Below are positions 1-10,430 of a stretch of 64,000 nucleotides of DNA, in pieces. This DNA comes from Chaetoderma sp. LZ-2023a (taxonomy: Eukaryota; Mollusca; Caudofoveata; Chaetodermatida; Chaetodermatidae): positions 50,099,363 through 50,163,362 of the forward strand of contig CM067367.1 in the NCBI GenBank assembly GCA_034401795.1. Reading direction: 5' to 3'. The notes under the pieces were generated by a model. That model was not told the origin of the DNA. It worked only from the letters and a program-made list of their open reading frames with translations, and made no database searches. Position 1 is the stretch's first letter; each line of letters opens with the position of its first letter. Made by a program: the position numbers and the translations under genes.

Positions 1-1430
1 TATCGCAACTACCGGAAAACAGGCGTACACTATGCGTCTCCTGCCGAAGAGATTGTCTCTAATCATATTAAACTTATCCTATCAAGCTGAATAGAAAGGT
101 TTTTAGTGGTAGCATGCCGGGCTAAACAGAGTTATAGCACGGACAGCGACCTCAGTGAAAAATTGTTGGAGGCGGGAGAACGTGCTGCATATATACGAAT
201 GTTGCTGTATAGTGTTTCCTACGTGCACTGCAGTCCTATATTTTTCTATAACTAAACAAAACATATAAACTAATGGCTACTTACCATATATAAAACTAAC
301 CAAATTAACAATATGATGTAAAATGATCAGAATAATATATAAAGTACAGGTTGAGGAACCTACTACGGTGCGGTTAGTAAAAACACCTTACAGAAAATAA
401 GAATAACTATAAACAGATACAGAAATTATAACTAGCGGTCCTAAGACCTTTAGGGTGCCTTTTAGTCATCGGGACTGTTTATACAGATAAGGTATAATTA
501 TTAAAATGTAATTAACGGAATAATTAAAATGTTAAGTATAGTTACTCGAATAATCGGTAGCCATTCTTAAGTATGGGCCATCGTGTTACTGAAATTGATA
601 CGTCATCCTTGGTTTGACGTGAGTTGATGCGTTCTCTGGAAGCTGGAAAGTTCCCGCATGCCGGTTTCCGCAAACAGGATTCCCACAAGCAGTCCATGAC
701 GGGAGCGGATCGAACTCAGGACTGTAATTACAATATAGAATGTCTAACGAGTAGTCAGTAAGAGATACAATAACATTACTGCTAAGACGAAAGTTCTCGT
801 ACACCGATGGTATGGATGGACATTACCAACAACCCAATCATAAGCGGGGGTTGTTGAATATGGATGAAAATACATAACTAAGCTTAACGGTGTGGGGTAC
901 ATCAGTTAGCTCTTAAGATATGCCGGCAAAGTCTACTTGCTGCGGTCAAAAAGTTTAGATAAACCTGCACGACATCAGTGCGGGGATGGTTGAATAACCA
1001 CTTTTTGGCATGGCCGGCAGATCCAGCGAGTCATCCACCATAGAACATCGCTGCATCTACATCTGTAGAATCACATTTTCAGGTCGGGAAAGGCCTCACC
1101 ACAAGTTGGTGTTCCGAGTTAGTTCCTGAAGGATACACAGGTTGCATTGTATAAACGTAGCCTTCTAATCAAGGGCATCTTTGATCTACGAATCTATAGC
1201 TTCCAGAACTGGAAAGCTTTGTTCCCCATGAAGCAGTGTGCAGCAATGTCAGCAGTACTGCAAAGAAGTGATCCCAGGATTTTACTTTTCCTCCATGGTT
1301 CGCCGCCACGAAGCAGATAGTCATTTTCTTTAGTTTCATGTTGTAGATAGGTATATGTAAGTGAACTCTAAAGTAACTACAGTACCAATGAATTTGCTGG
1401 AATGCACCGTCGCTGAAGCTATTGTATGTA
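1..1430. other. unassigned AT-rich DNA
   Basis: I recognise no coding domain, RNA gene or repeat in this stretch. Open frames are short (under 75 codons) and show no known motif. It lies between the window edge and LINE debris, so it may be host intergenic DNA or decayed transposon sequence. Confidence 0.5.
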
Positions 1431-1562
1431 CCGACATTGATACATTTTGGCAGTTGGGGTCAATGTGGAACCAGCTGATACATATCTTACATTTTAAAGC
1501 ATTATCACCCTCTTCTACTTCACAATTACAATCACGGTATATAGCTTTGTCACTCGTATCAG
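1431..1562 (-). pseudogene. PHD-like zinc finger fragment, probably from a LINE ORF
   Basis: Read on the minus strand, this stretch encodes a C-x-C, then C-x2-C, then W-F-H-x4-C arrangement (KCKICISWFH followed by a Cys), which is the core of a PHD-type finger. PHD-like fingers are known in the first part of several LINE open reading frames, and two other LINEs in this window carry related pieces (near 38580 and near 47890). It sits directly downstream of the LINE RT fragment but in another frame and is not the expected continuation of that RT, so it looks like a separate fragment. The frame is short and loses similarity on both sides. A host PHD exon cannot be excluded. Confidence 0.4.
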
Positions 1563-1724
1563 TATATGGTAGTTACTTGCTTCTACATTTGGTCGCCCGA
1601 AGCTCATTTGGACACATTTGTCTGGGTGGAAGCGGAGAAGCCAAGTGTTTGACCACTCTGCTAGCTCATTTATGTCTTTCTGCAGTGTGGCTTTGTCATC
1701 TGGCTTTAGAATAGTCCGGAAGAT
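1563..1724 (-). pseudogene. LINE reverse transcriptase, part after the FADD box
   Basis: The minus-strand frame reads from an FRTILKPDDK segment through INELAEWSNTW and FHPDKC, which is the stretch that follows the FADD catalytic box in non-LTR reverse transcriptases. The part before it, ending in FADDTK, lies at 8840-9682, on the other side of DIRS copy 1. Removing that DIRS element joins the two parts in frame. The fragment stops being recognisable near 1563, so the C-terminus is missing. It is dead sequence, useful as a record of the insertion site. Confidence 0.85.
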
Positions 1725-1919
1725 TGCAGGAAATGTCAATTTCCCTTTCTCCGAGATCTAACAATACTCACCATTCTGTTACTTCTGATATACAGCTGGC
1801 CCTGACAGCGGCTCTAGGATTATAGACTTAGAAAGCTTTACCGACTCCTGGGAACCGGGTACTCGGCTCCCAACTGCCGAGTACCCGTTTACCATAGAGC
1901 TCATATTGTTTGCATAGCC
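1725..1919 (+). repeat. left inverted terminal repeat of DIRS copy 1
   Basis: The first 40 bases form an extension unique to this end. The rest matches the reverse complement of about 8668-8827. Inside it, around 1857-1888, is a hairpin made of GGGTACTCGG and its complement CCGAGTACCC. The same hairpin occurs in the other DIRS termini here. Confidence 0.85.
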
Positions 1920-1971
1920 ACCAAACAAGAGAAAACTATGGCTTGCCTCTGTGGGGCTGGGAGGCTGGGTC

Positions 1972-2073
1972 GTAACAGAATGGTGAGTATTGTTAGATCT
2001 CGGGGAAAGGGAAATTGACATTTCCTGCATTCTCCTTCAATCAATACTCACCATTCTGTTACTTCTGATATAC
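1972..2073 (+). repeat. internal complementary region of DIRS copy 1
   Basis: Bases 1972-2030 are the reverse complement of the element's left end, and bases 2031-2073 that of its right end, placed directly side by side. In DIRS1 this segment templates completion of the termini and matches the junction of the circular DNA form. Confidence 0.85.
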
Positions 2074-2573
2074 ACCAGATTTGATCAGTAACCTGGTGGG
2101 AAGGGGCAAGCCATAAATGCTAATTTTGCCCCTTGGAGAAAGGTTTTAGACTTCAAACTTGACTAACGGAGACCTAAAAGGACCGTCAAGTTCATGGAAC
2201 CGAATCACATTCGCGTCACAGCCCCCCCCCCCTTTTTCCTCCTAAGAAAAGGGAGAGAACTAACGAACATGTATCTCGCCTGAAAACACAAATATGCCAA
2301 GAGGGTTAACTACTCCCTGCATATTCCATGTATTAGCCTGGGAATGAGCATGAATATATAAGATGAATGAACATGATACATATACATAATACAAAAAACT
2401 CTCACTATTGAATTACCTTATGATAATTGGACTTCAGACGTACCGCCTCCAACCATTCACCGGTTCGGCCATCAGTGACACAATCTGGTTGATATCCTCT
2501 CGCCTGACCATGCCTGCTTTAGGTTCTTTTCTTACCAAAGTGAAAAAAGGGTGAAGAGCAGTGTGGTCACTAA
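2074..2573 (-). other. 3' untranslated region of DIRS copy 1
   Basis: This stretch lies between the internal complementary region and the recombinase stop codon. It includes a C-run beside a T-run at 2221-2238. I see no frame or RNA structure in it. It matches 11046-11543 of copy 2. Confidence 0.6.
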
Positions 2574-3761
2574 CTATCGTTTCAAAACAGCTAAAGCGAG
2601 TGGATTGGCTGAGTCTGACACATCCCTCATATAGTAATCCGTGAATGACGACTCACAGTGCCATTGTGCAACGGCCATGATGTCCTCTAACGGAACACCA
2701 TTGTAAAGGGCGGTCGAGGCGGCTATTCCTCTGACATCGTGTGCCCTTACGCCTTGCACCTGGTGCCCAGTCGCCATCTCGTGAGTAGTCTGAATGCATT
2801 CGACCACCCAACGAGAGATAGTATCCATGGATGCGGCGCCATAAGGCTTTTTATGGCAGATCCACAGATGTCTATCGTTCGACCGTAACGAGTCAGTCCG
2901 TTTCTTGTACTTAGTCAAAGCACGGACCAGGCACCAGACACTGGCATCACGATCAAACCTAGTTAACTTTGGTATAATGATCGGTTTGCCGGGATATCTC
3001 AAAGATTGGTTCTTTGACATAAACTCTGCTCTTGGCAGAAGAAGCAGACCTTCTCCAGAAACAATAAATCGGTTCCTCTCTGCCGAAAGCGCATGGATCT
3101 CACTGCGCCTTCTAGCTGAGGAAGCTGCCAATAGAAAGACCGCCTTTAGAGTCAAATGCTTTAGACTAGCCGAACGCAACGGTTCGAAAGGGTGCTTGGC
3201 CAGTACATTAAGCACTAAAGATAGACTCCAGGCTGGAATGACTACCGGTTGTCTCGGGCGGAGATTGCTCATTCCCTTCAACATCACATTTAACTGGGCC
3301 ACCTCTGGACTATCCCTGTTGGCTAGACAAGGGATAACTGATGCCAAAGCTGACTTGTATCCAGCAACTGTGACGGGAGCTAGTCCTGAAAATAACAGCT
3401 CACAGAGAAAGTCTGCTATTTGCTGAATAGTGGATTGAAAGGTATCAATACCCTTTTCTTCACACCAGTCTGCAAATCTGTTAACCTTGTTGTTATATGA
3501 CTTGAAGGTTGACGTCCTTCTCGCAGCCGCGATGAAATCAGCAGCCTGTCGAGAAAAGCCTTCCGATGTGGAACGTTGTTTGATAACATCCACGCAGTCT
3601 CTGTGAACAATTCGGGACGTTCGTGTAGGAAGCGTCCCTTGGCCTGGGAGATTATGTTCGGAATCTCGGGCAACTGCACAGGATTTTCCACCAGCAGATC
3701 TAGAAGATCCGTGAACCACGCCCTGCTCGGCCAATACGGCGCTATTAGCAGGACCAGACAC
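2574..3761 (-). CDS. DIRS tyrosine recombinase, copy 1
   Basis: The product cuts and rejoins DNA to integrate the circular element copy through a phosphotyrosine intermediate. The core-binding part is near SFKSYNNKVNRFADWC (about residue 85). The catalytic part shows an ASSARRRSEIHAL box with the first Arg (about 215), a later HDVRG box (about 345) and TDYYMRD with the nucleophile Tyr (about 375). The frame overlaps the end of the RT gene by about 345 bp in another frame. The first ATG used here is arbitrary, because the same frame is open further upstream except for a TGA at 3765-3767 that copy 2 lacks. Expression by frameshift from the RT frame or from a spliced RNA is possible. All catalytic boxes look intact. 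Confidence 0.9.
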   Translation of the reverse strand: MSGPANSAVLAEQGVVHGSSRSAGGKSCAVARDSEHNLPGQGTLPTRTSRIVHRDCVDVIKQRSTSEGFSRQAADFIAAARRTSTFKSYNNKVNRFADWCEEKGIDTFQSTIQQIADFLCELLFSGLAPVTVAGYKSALASVIPCLANRDSPEVAQLNVMLKGMSNLRPRQPVVIPAWSLSLVLNVLAKHPFEPLRSASLKHLTLKAVFLLAASSARRRSEIHALSAERNRFIVSGEGLLLLPRAEFMSKNQSLRYPGKPIIIPKLTRFDRDASVWCLVRALTKYKKRTDSLRSNDRHLWICHKKPYGAASMDTISRWVVECIQTTHEMATGHQVQGVRAHDVRGIAASTALYNGVPLEDIMAVAQWHCESSFTDYYMRDVSDSANPLALAVLKR

Positions 3762-5548
3762 GGTTCATCCCTGACCTTCACCAATACCTTCGGTAGAAGA
3801 ATGGTGGGTGGGTACGCGTAAGCGTGCATCCCTCTCCAGCTTATCGCCAGAGCGTCTGTATCGACGGCATTTGGATCTGGAATCGGCGAGACATATGTCA
3901 TGATTTGAGCATTTTCCTTTGTGGCGAACAAGTCCACGTTGGGTTTGCCCCAATGCTCGAAGATCCGTCGCAGAACCGGAGGGTTGAGGGCGCATTCTGT
4001 TGGCAGGATTCTCTGTCTGCGAGACAAAGCATCCGCCAGAATGTTCAATCGGCCAGGAATATGAGCTGCTTTCAAAACAACCGAGTAATTCCTGCACCAT
4101 TGAATCAAGTGCCACACCCTGATACACAGAGTGGGCGACCTGGTCCCGCCTTGGCGATTTATATATGATACTACTGTCGAATTGTCCGACCGTATCAATA
4201 TCACCTTGCCCCTGATCATCGGAAGGAACTCTTCCAACGCCAGTTCCACTGCCATCATTTCCAACAGATTGATATGCAGCTGACTCTCCGGGAGAGTCCA
4301 TGTGCCCGAGACCTGGTGTTCTCCCAGGCAGGCACCCCACCCTTCCAGCGATGCATCCGTGTAGACGGACAGCTGGGGGTGGGGTAGGTGCAGCGAAACC
4401 CTTAATAGGAGATTCTGACGCTGTTTCCACCATAGAAGATGCGATATTATCGGCTCCAAAACTGGCACCAGTTTTGACAGGGGTTCTGTTCTCTGTTTCA
4501 ACAGAGACATCAGATACAACTGGATAGGCCTTCGCATTAGAGCAGCGTACGGGATAACCTGCTCCATGGAGACCATCATGCCCAGCATCTGAAGGAACCG
4601 CCTCGCCTGAATGTGGTTTCCCACTCGAAAACTCTTGAGGATGGCTAACAGAGACACCACTCTGGGCTCTGACGGGTAAACCCTGCCCTCCTCGAGGTCG
4701 AATCGCATCCCCAAATAAACGAAATGTTGAGTGGGTGTCAACTCGGATTTCTCCTCGTTGACTATCCAGCCTAGATCTGAAAGTAACTTCAGAGTCAGAG
4801 CAGTATCCACGTTCAACCTGGCTGCCGAGTCTGCCTTGAGCAGCCAGTCGTCTATGTAGGTGTGTACTGCCACGTTCTCTTGTCTGAGAAACGCTGTCAC
4901 CGCAAGGACCACTCTTGTGAAAACCCTCGGAGCTGTCGACAGGCCAAACGGGAGAACTGTAAACTCCCATACTTGATTCTGAAACGCAAATCTCAGAAAC
5001 CTGTGCCAACTCCGATTCATAGGAATGTGGAAATATGCATCTTTCAGATCGATCGACACACACCACATTCCTTTCCTCAATCCCGCCATTACCGACCTCG
5101 GCGTTTCCATCTGGAACCGAGGCGTATGGATAAACCAATTTAATGGCCTGAGATTGATTATGGGTCTCCATCCCCCTGTGCTCTTGGGGACAAGGAACAT
5201 GTTTGAATAGAAGCCTGGAGTGTTCCAGTTTGCTGGTTTTATTGCTCCCTTCAGAAGCAAACCCGACACTTCCTTTTGAACGGCTTCTAACTTGTCTGGC
5301 TCCCTTGGTACGGGTGTCGAGACAGGTGCCAAAGACAGATTTTGTGGTGGAAAGTCCCACCACTCCGGCATGTAACCCTGGGATAACCATCCCAGGACCA
5401 GACTGTCTGACGTCACACCTCGCCAGGCCTTGACGAAACGCATGAGCCTTCCACCCACCATAGACGCCTCGACGTCTAACGGGGTTGTCCGGCTCGCAGT
5501 CCGCCCCCCACCCCCCGCTCTTTCATAACGAGAGAGAGTGAAAACCAT
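3416..5548 (-). CDS. DIRS RT-RNase H-methyltransferase-like polyprotein, copy 1
   Basis: This enzyme copies element RNA into DNA. The 710-residue frame has the RT palm (VSIDLKDAYFHIP near 165, VLPFGLSTAPRVF near 195, catalytic YIDDW near 230). RNase H follows (VYTDASLEGWGA near 390, LEMMAVELAL, RSDNSTVVSYINR, ADALSRR). After it comes a segment with VDLFATKEN, DALAISW and APYWPSRAWF that matches the region called the DAM or MT domain in DIRS1-type elements. That domain places it with DIRS1 rather than Ngaro elements. The start is uncertain because the first 30 residues run through a C-rich tract that differs in length from copy 2. The conserved part begins near VGGRLMRF (5459). Confidence 0.92.
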   Translation of the reverse strand: MVFTLSRYERAGGGGRTASRTTPLDVEASMVGGRLMRFVKAWRGVTSDSLVLGWLSQGYMPEWWDFPPQNLSLAPVSTPVPREPDKLEAVQKEVSGLLLKGAIKPANWNTPGFYSNMFLVPKSTGGWRPIINLRPLNWFIHTPRFQMETPRSVMAGLRKGMWCVSIDLKDAYFHIPMNRSWHRFLRFAFQNQVWEFTVLPFGLSTAPRVFTRVVLAVTAFLRQENVAVHTYIDDWLLKADSAARLNVDTALTLKLLSDLGWIVNEEKSELTPTQHFVYLGMRFDLEEGRVYPSEPRVVSLLAILKSFRVGNHIQARRFLQMLGMMVSMEQVIPYAALMRRPIQLYLMSLLKQRTEPLSKLVPVLEPIISHLLWWKQRQNLLLRVSLHLPHPQLSVYTDASLEGWGACLGEHQVSGTWTLPESQLHINLLEMMAVELALEEFLPMIRGKVILIRSDNSTVVSYINRQGGTRSPTLCIRVWHLIQWCRNYSVVLKAAHIPGRLNILADALSRRQRILPTECALNPPVLRRIFEHWGKPNVDLFATKENAQIMTYVSPIPDPNAVDTDALAISWRGMHAYAYPPTILLPKVLVKVRDEPCLVLLIAPYWPSRAWFTDLLDLLVENPVQLPEIPNIISQAKGRFLHERPELFTETAWMLSNNVPHRKAFLDRLLISSRLREGRQPSSHITTRLTDLQTGVKKRVLIPFNPLFSK

Positions 5549-5637
5549 TTCGTTCTAGGCACGACGGGTATAACTGGCACCGCTGTTCCTGTCGCACAGG
5601 CGCGGTCCAGGCGGATATGAAGGGAGCTTTCGTACCC

Positions 5638-7756
5638 TCAGGTACGCTTCGGCCCCTTCTGTCCGCCCTTTGAGGCCTTACCCTTACCCTTCCCCTTCCC
5701 GCCTCTAGGGCGGTCAGGAGCAACATTGGGGAGGGTAGGCGCCTCTACAACCTTCCTGGGCTTCTTCGCCGGCGGCAGCTCCGAAAACCCAGCTGAAGCA
5801 GAAGTCGCAACAGGCGTAGCTTTCGCCTTGCCCTTATGCTTCTTCTGCTTCTTTGAAGGCTGTCCCGTTAGCGGTTTCCCCACAGCCCCTAGTGCGTGCA
5901 CCTGCCGCACTAGCTCTAGCTGTAGGTTTACCGCTAACCGACTCTGCGCGATACTGGCGGTATCCTCTAAGATGGCCCGCGCTTGGCCACCGAAGATGCT
6001 AGGCCCTGTCAGGGGCATCCCAAGAAGACGCTCCCTGACTGCCGTAGCCGGACGCATATGGTCAATGACCATTTGCCTCCTGGATTTCGTCACTCGCGCT
6101 TGCACCCTTGCCAATGCATCCATCGACAGCACCAGGCCGTCATTGACACATGAAAGCGCCACAGGTGGCACAGGGTGGCCTGCCCCCGCTTCAGCCCACA
6201 CCGACTGAAGGAGACAATAAGAGTGGTTGACAGCGCTCATCGCTGCCCTCACACCCTCATCGCATAGGGACAGGACTTCTTCCTGGTGTACCTGAGACTT
6301 GTCCACCAGTGCCGGAACGGGGCCACCCGCCACGGCACTCTGGACGCCCAGTACCCATCGGTCATCCTCCGTGACCGACGGGACTACACCATACCTGTCG
6401 TATCCCCCCCGCGGAATACGACATCTTGCCCGCACCTCCCTGGAGGCTGCAGGGAGCTGACCCTTGGTCATCAGTTGTTTGCTATAAATAGCATCCAACA
6501 AATCTATGAACCGTGGATCCAGTCCCACTGACTGGATTCGGGCCGCGGGCAAAATCCCCGTCCTGATCGACGCAACCGATGGACGGGGCGCATCTTCATC
6601 GGCCGTGGCCGAAACCACAGACGGGTCAACCCTGGCTAGCCACGCCAGAGCATCTGACCAATCTACCTCCGACGAAGACACCCCCGCAAACACGTCACCC
6701 GTTGATGTGCTCACGGGCCTGCCAGCCACGGCCTCCCGGCAAGGAGCCACGGCTGACACGCCAGGCACTCCGCTACCACACGGTTCCGCCGCCACCCCAT
6801 GAAACACTCCGGTCCATGGGGTAGGTCCGCACGGAAAACCGTACGGACCCGTAGCAGTCACGGAACCATAGCCGGACACAGGCGCCAACGGCACCCCACG
6901 TCCGACTGCCGGACCGGGCGAGATAGGTGAGTACCACGCCTGGCCCGGCACACCCGTTCCCGTGATGGCTGGTGCCAAACCAAGCCGCACGGAACCGGTG
7001 CACGGTAACGGATTGGCCTCAGCCACAGGCGGAGCCGCTGACCTGGCTTGCGCCAAACCAGACAAATGGAGGCCGGTTCCGTCCAGGACGGAATCAACCT
7101 CCATATTCTCCACCTGCGGCTTCACGGGCCGCAGCAACCTCTCCTCCTCGGCCTCCTCGTCTTCAGACTCCGAAGAGTCGTCACTAGACGAGTCAACCGT
7201 GGAACCGTCCTTGTGGACGGCTCCCACATCTGACGGACCGGCCACCGCTACTGGACCACCCGGAGGTGGCCGCAGAGAAACAGAACCCGTCTGGCCGAAG
7301 CCAGACGCGACTGCCAGGGGGGCGTACGAGACGGCCCCCTCGGTAACCTGTCCAGAATCCTGTCCAAGGACAGGATCCGTACCAGGCATGGGGAGAAACT
7401 GCCCCCCAACCTTTGGTAGCAGGGACGACACCAGCGTGGGCAGAACGCTATGCAGAAAACCCTGCATAGCCGGACCAAACCACGCCGGCGGTGCCATCTC
7501 CGCCACCTCCAGCTGGGGACGTGGAGCACCCCCAACCGGCCGAACCACGATTTCCTCTCGGACCGCCTGACCCCGCGTCAGACCCAGCCAAGTCCTTCTG
7601 GGCAAGGAACTTAACCATCATCTCAACGGACCACACTGCACAAACATTACACCTATGATCAATATTACACAGGGAACACCTAAAACAGGCATGGTCCTTG
7701 AACACGACACGGACAAACTTATGGCATTCGTCACATGATGGCGGGGCTGGCTTGGC
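5638..7756 (-). pseudogene. DIRS gag-like protein, copy 1, frameshifted near the N-terminus
   Basis: This is the presumed coat protein of the element. From 7605 down to 5638 the frame is open for 655 residues: Pro/Gly/Ser-rich, an acidic run (SSDDSSESEDEEAEEE), a conserved part with SRRQMVIDHMRP and SIFGGQARAI, and a Lys/Gly-rich basic tail (GGKGKGKGKASKGG) likely to bind nucleic acid. The N-terminal zinc-finger part at 7756-7540 is in a different frame, because copy 1 has one extra base near 7532 and lacks a 9-base stretch present in copy 2. The codon that is ATG in copy 2 is GTG here. The frame runs back to a splice-acceptor-like site at 7757-7758. Confidence 0.8.
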
Positions 7757-8667
7757 CTATAACATAAGCACAAACCTACAATAAACAAGCGGAACGAGAC
7801 CCGGATGGAAGGCAGACAATTAATTTTCAAATAATTTGACTCATAAATTAACTGTAACCCTCCCGCACCCCACCCCGCCACGTTACAACAACGATCGCAT
7901 TGATTATGACGACAAGAACGAGACGGGCATTAAACACACCCATAATAGATCCACCAGGATGTGTAACGGCTCCAGGAATCATATCGCAAAGCATTCGGGG
8001 TATATTTACTAATCAATATAAATTATACTCCTAACGAAAGCAGCACGATATGTGAAGAAAACAACAAAATGTATAACAAACTGCTGTATCACACGGTAAA
8101 ACCGCAGACCACGCATCTACTCAAGAATTTTGAAACCACCGATCATTGCAAACAGATCGTGATCGCACGTAAACTTGATCATTCTAAAGTTTCCGGTACC
8201 ATTTTTGGTACGCAGCACCCAGAACAAGATGCGCGAATTAATGAAAAATTTTCTTCACATAAACATCCGAGCGACCGGGTGTGACGTCACCCGCTCGGAT
8301 CCGACGGAGAACGACGTCAGCCGATATTCGTGTTAGAAATACTGTAGCATAACACCTATTTTCATATCTGCCGATCGCCTGTTGGGGGTTAAAGAAGGCG
8401 ATCGTCTGGCATTTATCGTTGTTAGCACACGTCCCAGATTCTATGGGGTCAGAAATTGGAACATGCGACACAGCGAAATTTAGAGACCTAAGTCTTTTAA
8501 CTATGGATAATAAAGAACGATACAACCTGGTTATCTTCGGCGGTATTCTCCATAGTATCCTTAGTTAATCCTTTCACGAACACACAAACTATCACAGATT
8601 AAAGACTCAGATTTTCTTTCACAAAAAACACTAAAATCCTCAATGCAGAAAGCATGTATTGCTCTTG
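7757..8667 (-). other. 5' leader of DIRS copy 1, possible intron
   Basis: This lies between the right terminal repeat and gag. I see no long frame. It matches 16735-17634 of copy 2. At its gag side a pyrimidine-rich stretch ending in TTATAG precedes the gag frame on the minus strand and looks like a 3' splice site. An upstream exon with the start codon would have to lie in this leader. Confidence 0.5.
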
Positions 8668-8839
8668 TTGCTATGCAAACAAGAATAAGCTCTATGGTAA
8701 ACGGGTACTCGGCAGTTGGGAGCCGAGTACCCGGTTCCCAGGAGTCGGTAAAGCTTTCTAAGTCTATAATCCTAGAGCCGCTGTCAGGGTCAGCTGTATA
8801 TCAGAAGTAACAGAATGGTGAGTATTGATCGAAGGAGAA
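8668..8839 (-). repeat. right inverted terminal repeat of DIRS copy 1
   Basis: It is the reverse complement of the left terminal repeat without that end's tail. It ends with GATCGAAGGAGAA at 8839, next to the LINE codons for FADDTK. Confidence 0.85.
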
Positions 8840-10168
8840 CTTAGTGTCATCTGCAAATAAATATGCATCTGAGATTACTTGTCCAGGCAAGTCATTTATA
8901 TAAATGACAAAACGTAATGGACCTAATACACTCCCTTGCAGTATTCCACTTGTACCATCCATCCAGCTCGACTTCTCACCATTTATGGCTACTTGCTGCA
9001 CACGGTCACTCAGGAAAGACTTAACCCATCCATGAATTGGATCTGTTATCTTGAAAGCTTTCATCTTGTCCATAAGCCGTCTGTATGGGACTGTATCGAA
9101 GGCTTTCTTGAAATCTAGGTAGATGACATCAACTGAATGTCCTAGATCAATCGCTTTTGTCCATTTGTCAAGGACGTGGAGGATCTGTAATGTCGTCGAC
9201 CTGCCACTGATAAATCTGAACTGCTTCTTACTGAAGAACTTATTTTCAGTCATGTACTTCATAATGTGGTCCCTAACTATGCCCTCCAATACCTTGCATA
9301 GGATGCTTGTTAGGCTTACTGGTCGATAGTTCCCTGGCTGTTTCTTGTCGCCTTTCTTAAATATGGCCGAGATCTTGGCCTTTTTCCAGGCTTCCGGAAC
9401 TGACTTTGATTGCAAAGAAGTTGAGTATATGCTAGCTAGTGCGATAGCAAGTGGTTCTGCTAGCTCTTTGAGGACTCTTGGATGAATGCAGTCTGGTCCC
9501 GGAGATTTACTGATGTTTACCTTTTTCAGAGCTTTTTGTACGATTTCCTCTGTGATTTCAAGTTGTGTCATCTCTATTGTTGAGTTACAGTCGTCAGGTG
9601 TTGGAGTTTCTCCTCGTGGTTCCACCCACAGTGAACACACTCGAAAAGAAATTTGCGAGCACCTCTGCTTTCTTTCTATCATTAGTAGTTAATGGTGATT
9701 TTTTATCTGATGGATCTATATACAAGTCTGACATTGTCTTTTGTGTTACACTTTGATTTGATATATTTCCAGATGGCTTTTGGATTACTCTTGGCATGTG
9801 TCGCTAGGTTTTCCTCAAATGCTTTGAGCATCTTTCTTGTAATTGTTCGCACTTTGTTTCTGAGTTTACAGTATTCTCTATATTTCTCTCCATCCTTTGT
9901 CTCCATATATCTCTTCCACATTGTGTGTTTTTTCCTTATGACTTTTAGTGTAACTTTGTCTAGAGGTTGGTTGCCTTTACCTGTCACATTTGTTCGAATC
10001 TTTTTTCTCGGTATGTAGTTCATCTCAAGCTCATGTAGTGTGCTTGTGAAAATAGAAAGTTTGTCATCTACTTTGTCCTGGTAGTTTTTGAATTTCTCAT
10101 TCCACTCTATGGTCAATAGTTCTTCTTTCATACTAGTGAAGTCTGCTTTGTCATATCAAATTCTCTCT
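8840..10168 (-). pseudogene. LINE reverse transcriptase, N-terminal and catalytic part
   Basis: This is the middle of a minus-strand non-LTR retrotransposon (CR1/Jockey-like by its motif wording). Reading down from 10168: a linker with YDKADFTSMKEELL, a basic segment with WKRYMETKDGEKYREY, a frameshift near 9790, then RT boxes PGPDCIHPRVLKEL, NYRPVSLTSILCK, DFKKAFDTVPY, GILQGSVLGPL and FADDTK. It is cut at 8839/8840 by DIRS copy 1 and at 10169 by another insertion. Its endonuclease half is at 18451-19060 and its RT tail at 1563-1724. A frameshift and an in-frame stop just before YDKADF show it is inactive. Confidence 0.88.
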
Positions 10169-10430
10169 TTAAAGCCGCAACTCTCACTCCCTGGGTCGAG
10201 ATGAAATTAATCCCCTCTGAGGCGGAGCTTCTATGATGACGCGTATGGCGCATGCGTAAAATAGCCTACCATCGGACAGCTAGGCACCTGGCCGCTGTAC
10301 ACAACCTATATTATACCTAGATGACTGGTTTACTATAGAGTAGGACAGTCCACCCTCTGCATAGTAACACTATACACATGTGTACTATATTCACATACTC
10401 CTTCAAAAAGATTTATTTAATTAATTTAAC

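Larger units (their letters stand above)
1725..8839 (-). mobile_element. DIRS1-like tyrosine-recombinase retrotransposon, copy 1
   Basis: This 7.1 kb element is read on the minus strand: gag, then RT-RNase H-MT, then tyrosine recombinase. Its ends are inverted repeats of about 155-170 bp (left 1725-1919, right about 8668-8839). The left end carries an extra tail of about 40 bp. An internal complementary region at 1972-2073 is the reverse complement of the left end joined to that of the right end. This is the DIRS1 plan, in which termini are rebuilt from a circular intermediate. There is no LTR pair and no target duplication. It sits inside a LINE RT gene. It is nearly identical to copy 2 but has a gag frameshift and a stop upstream of the recombinase. 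Confidence 0.93.

Noticed and set aside
2905-3426. 173-codon plus-strand frame inside the recombinase gene, also at 11875-12396
   Set aside because: It is the complement of the conserved recombinase sequence and shows no domain of its own. Its conservation follows from the gene on the other strand.
5726-6208. Plus-strand frames of 98-202 codons across gag (also 6506-7570 and 14660-16636)
   Set aside because: They are Pro/Ala/Thr-rich shadows of the GC-rich gag gene and change between the two copies where gag keeps its protein.
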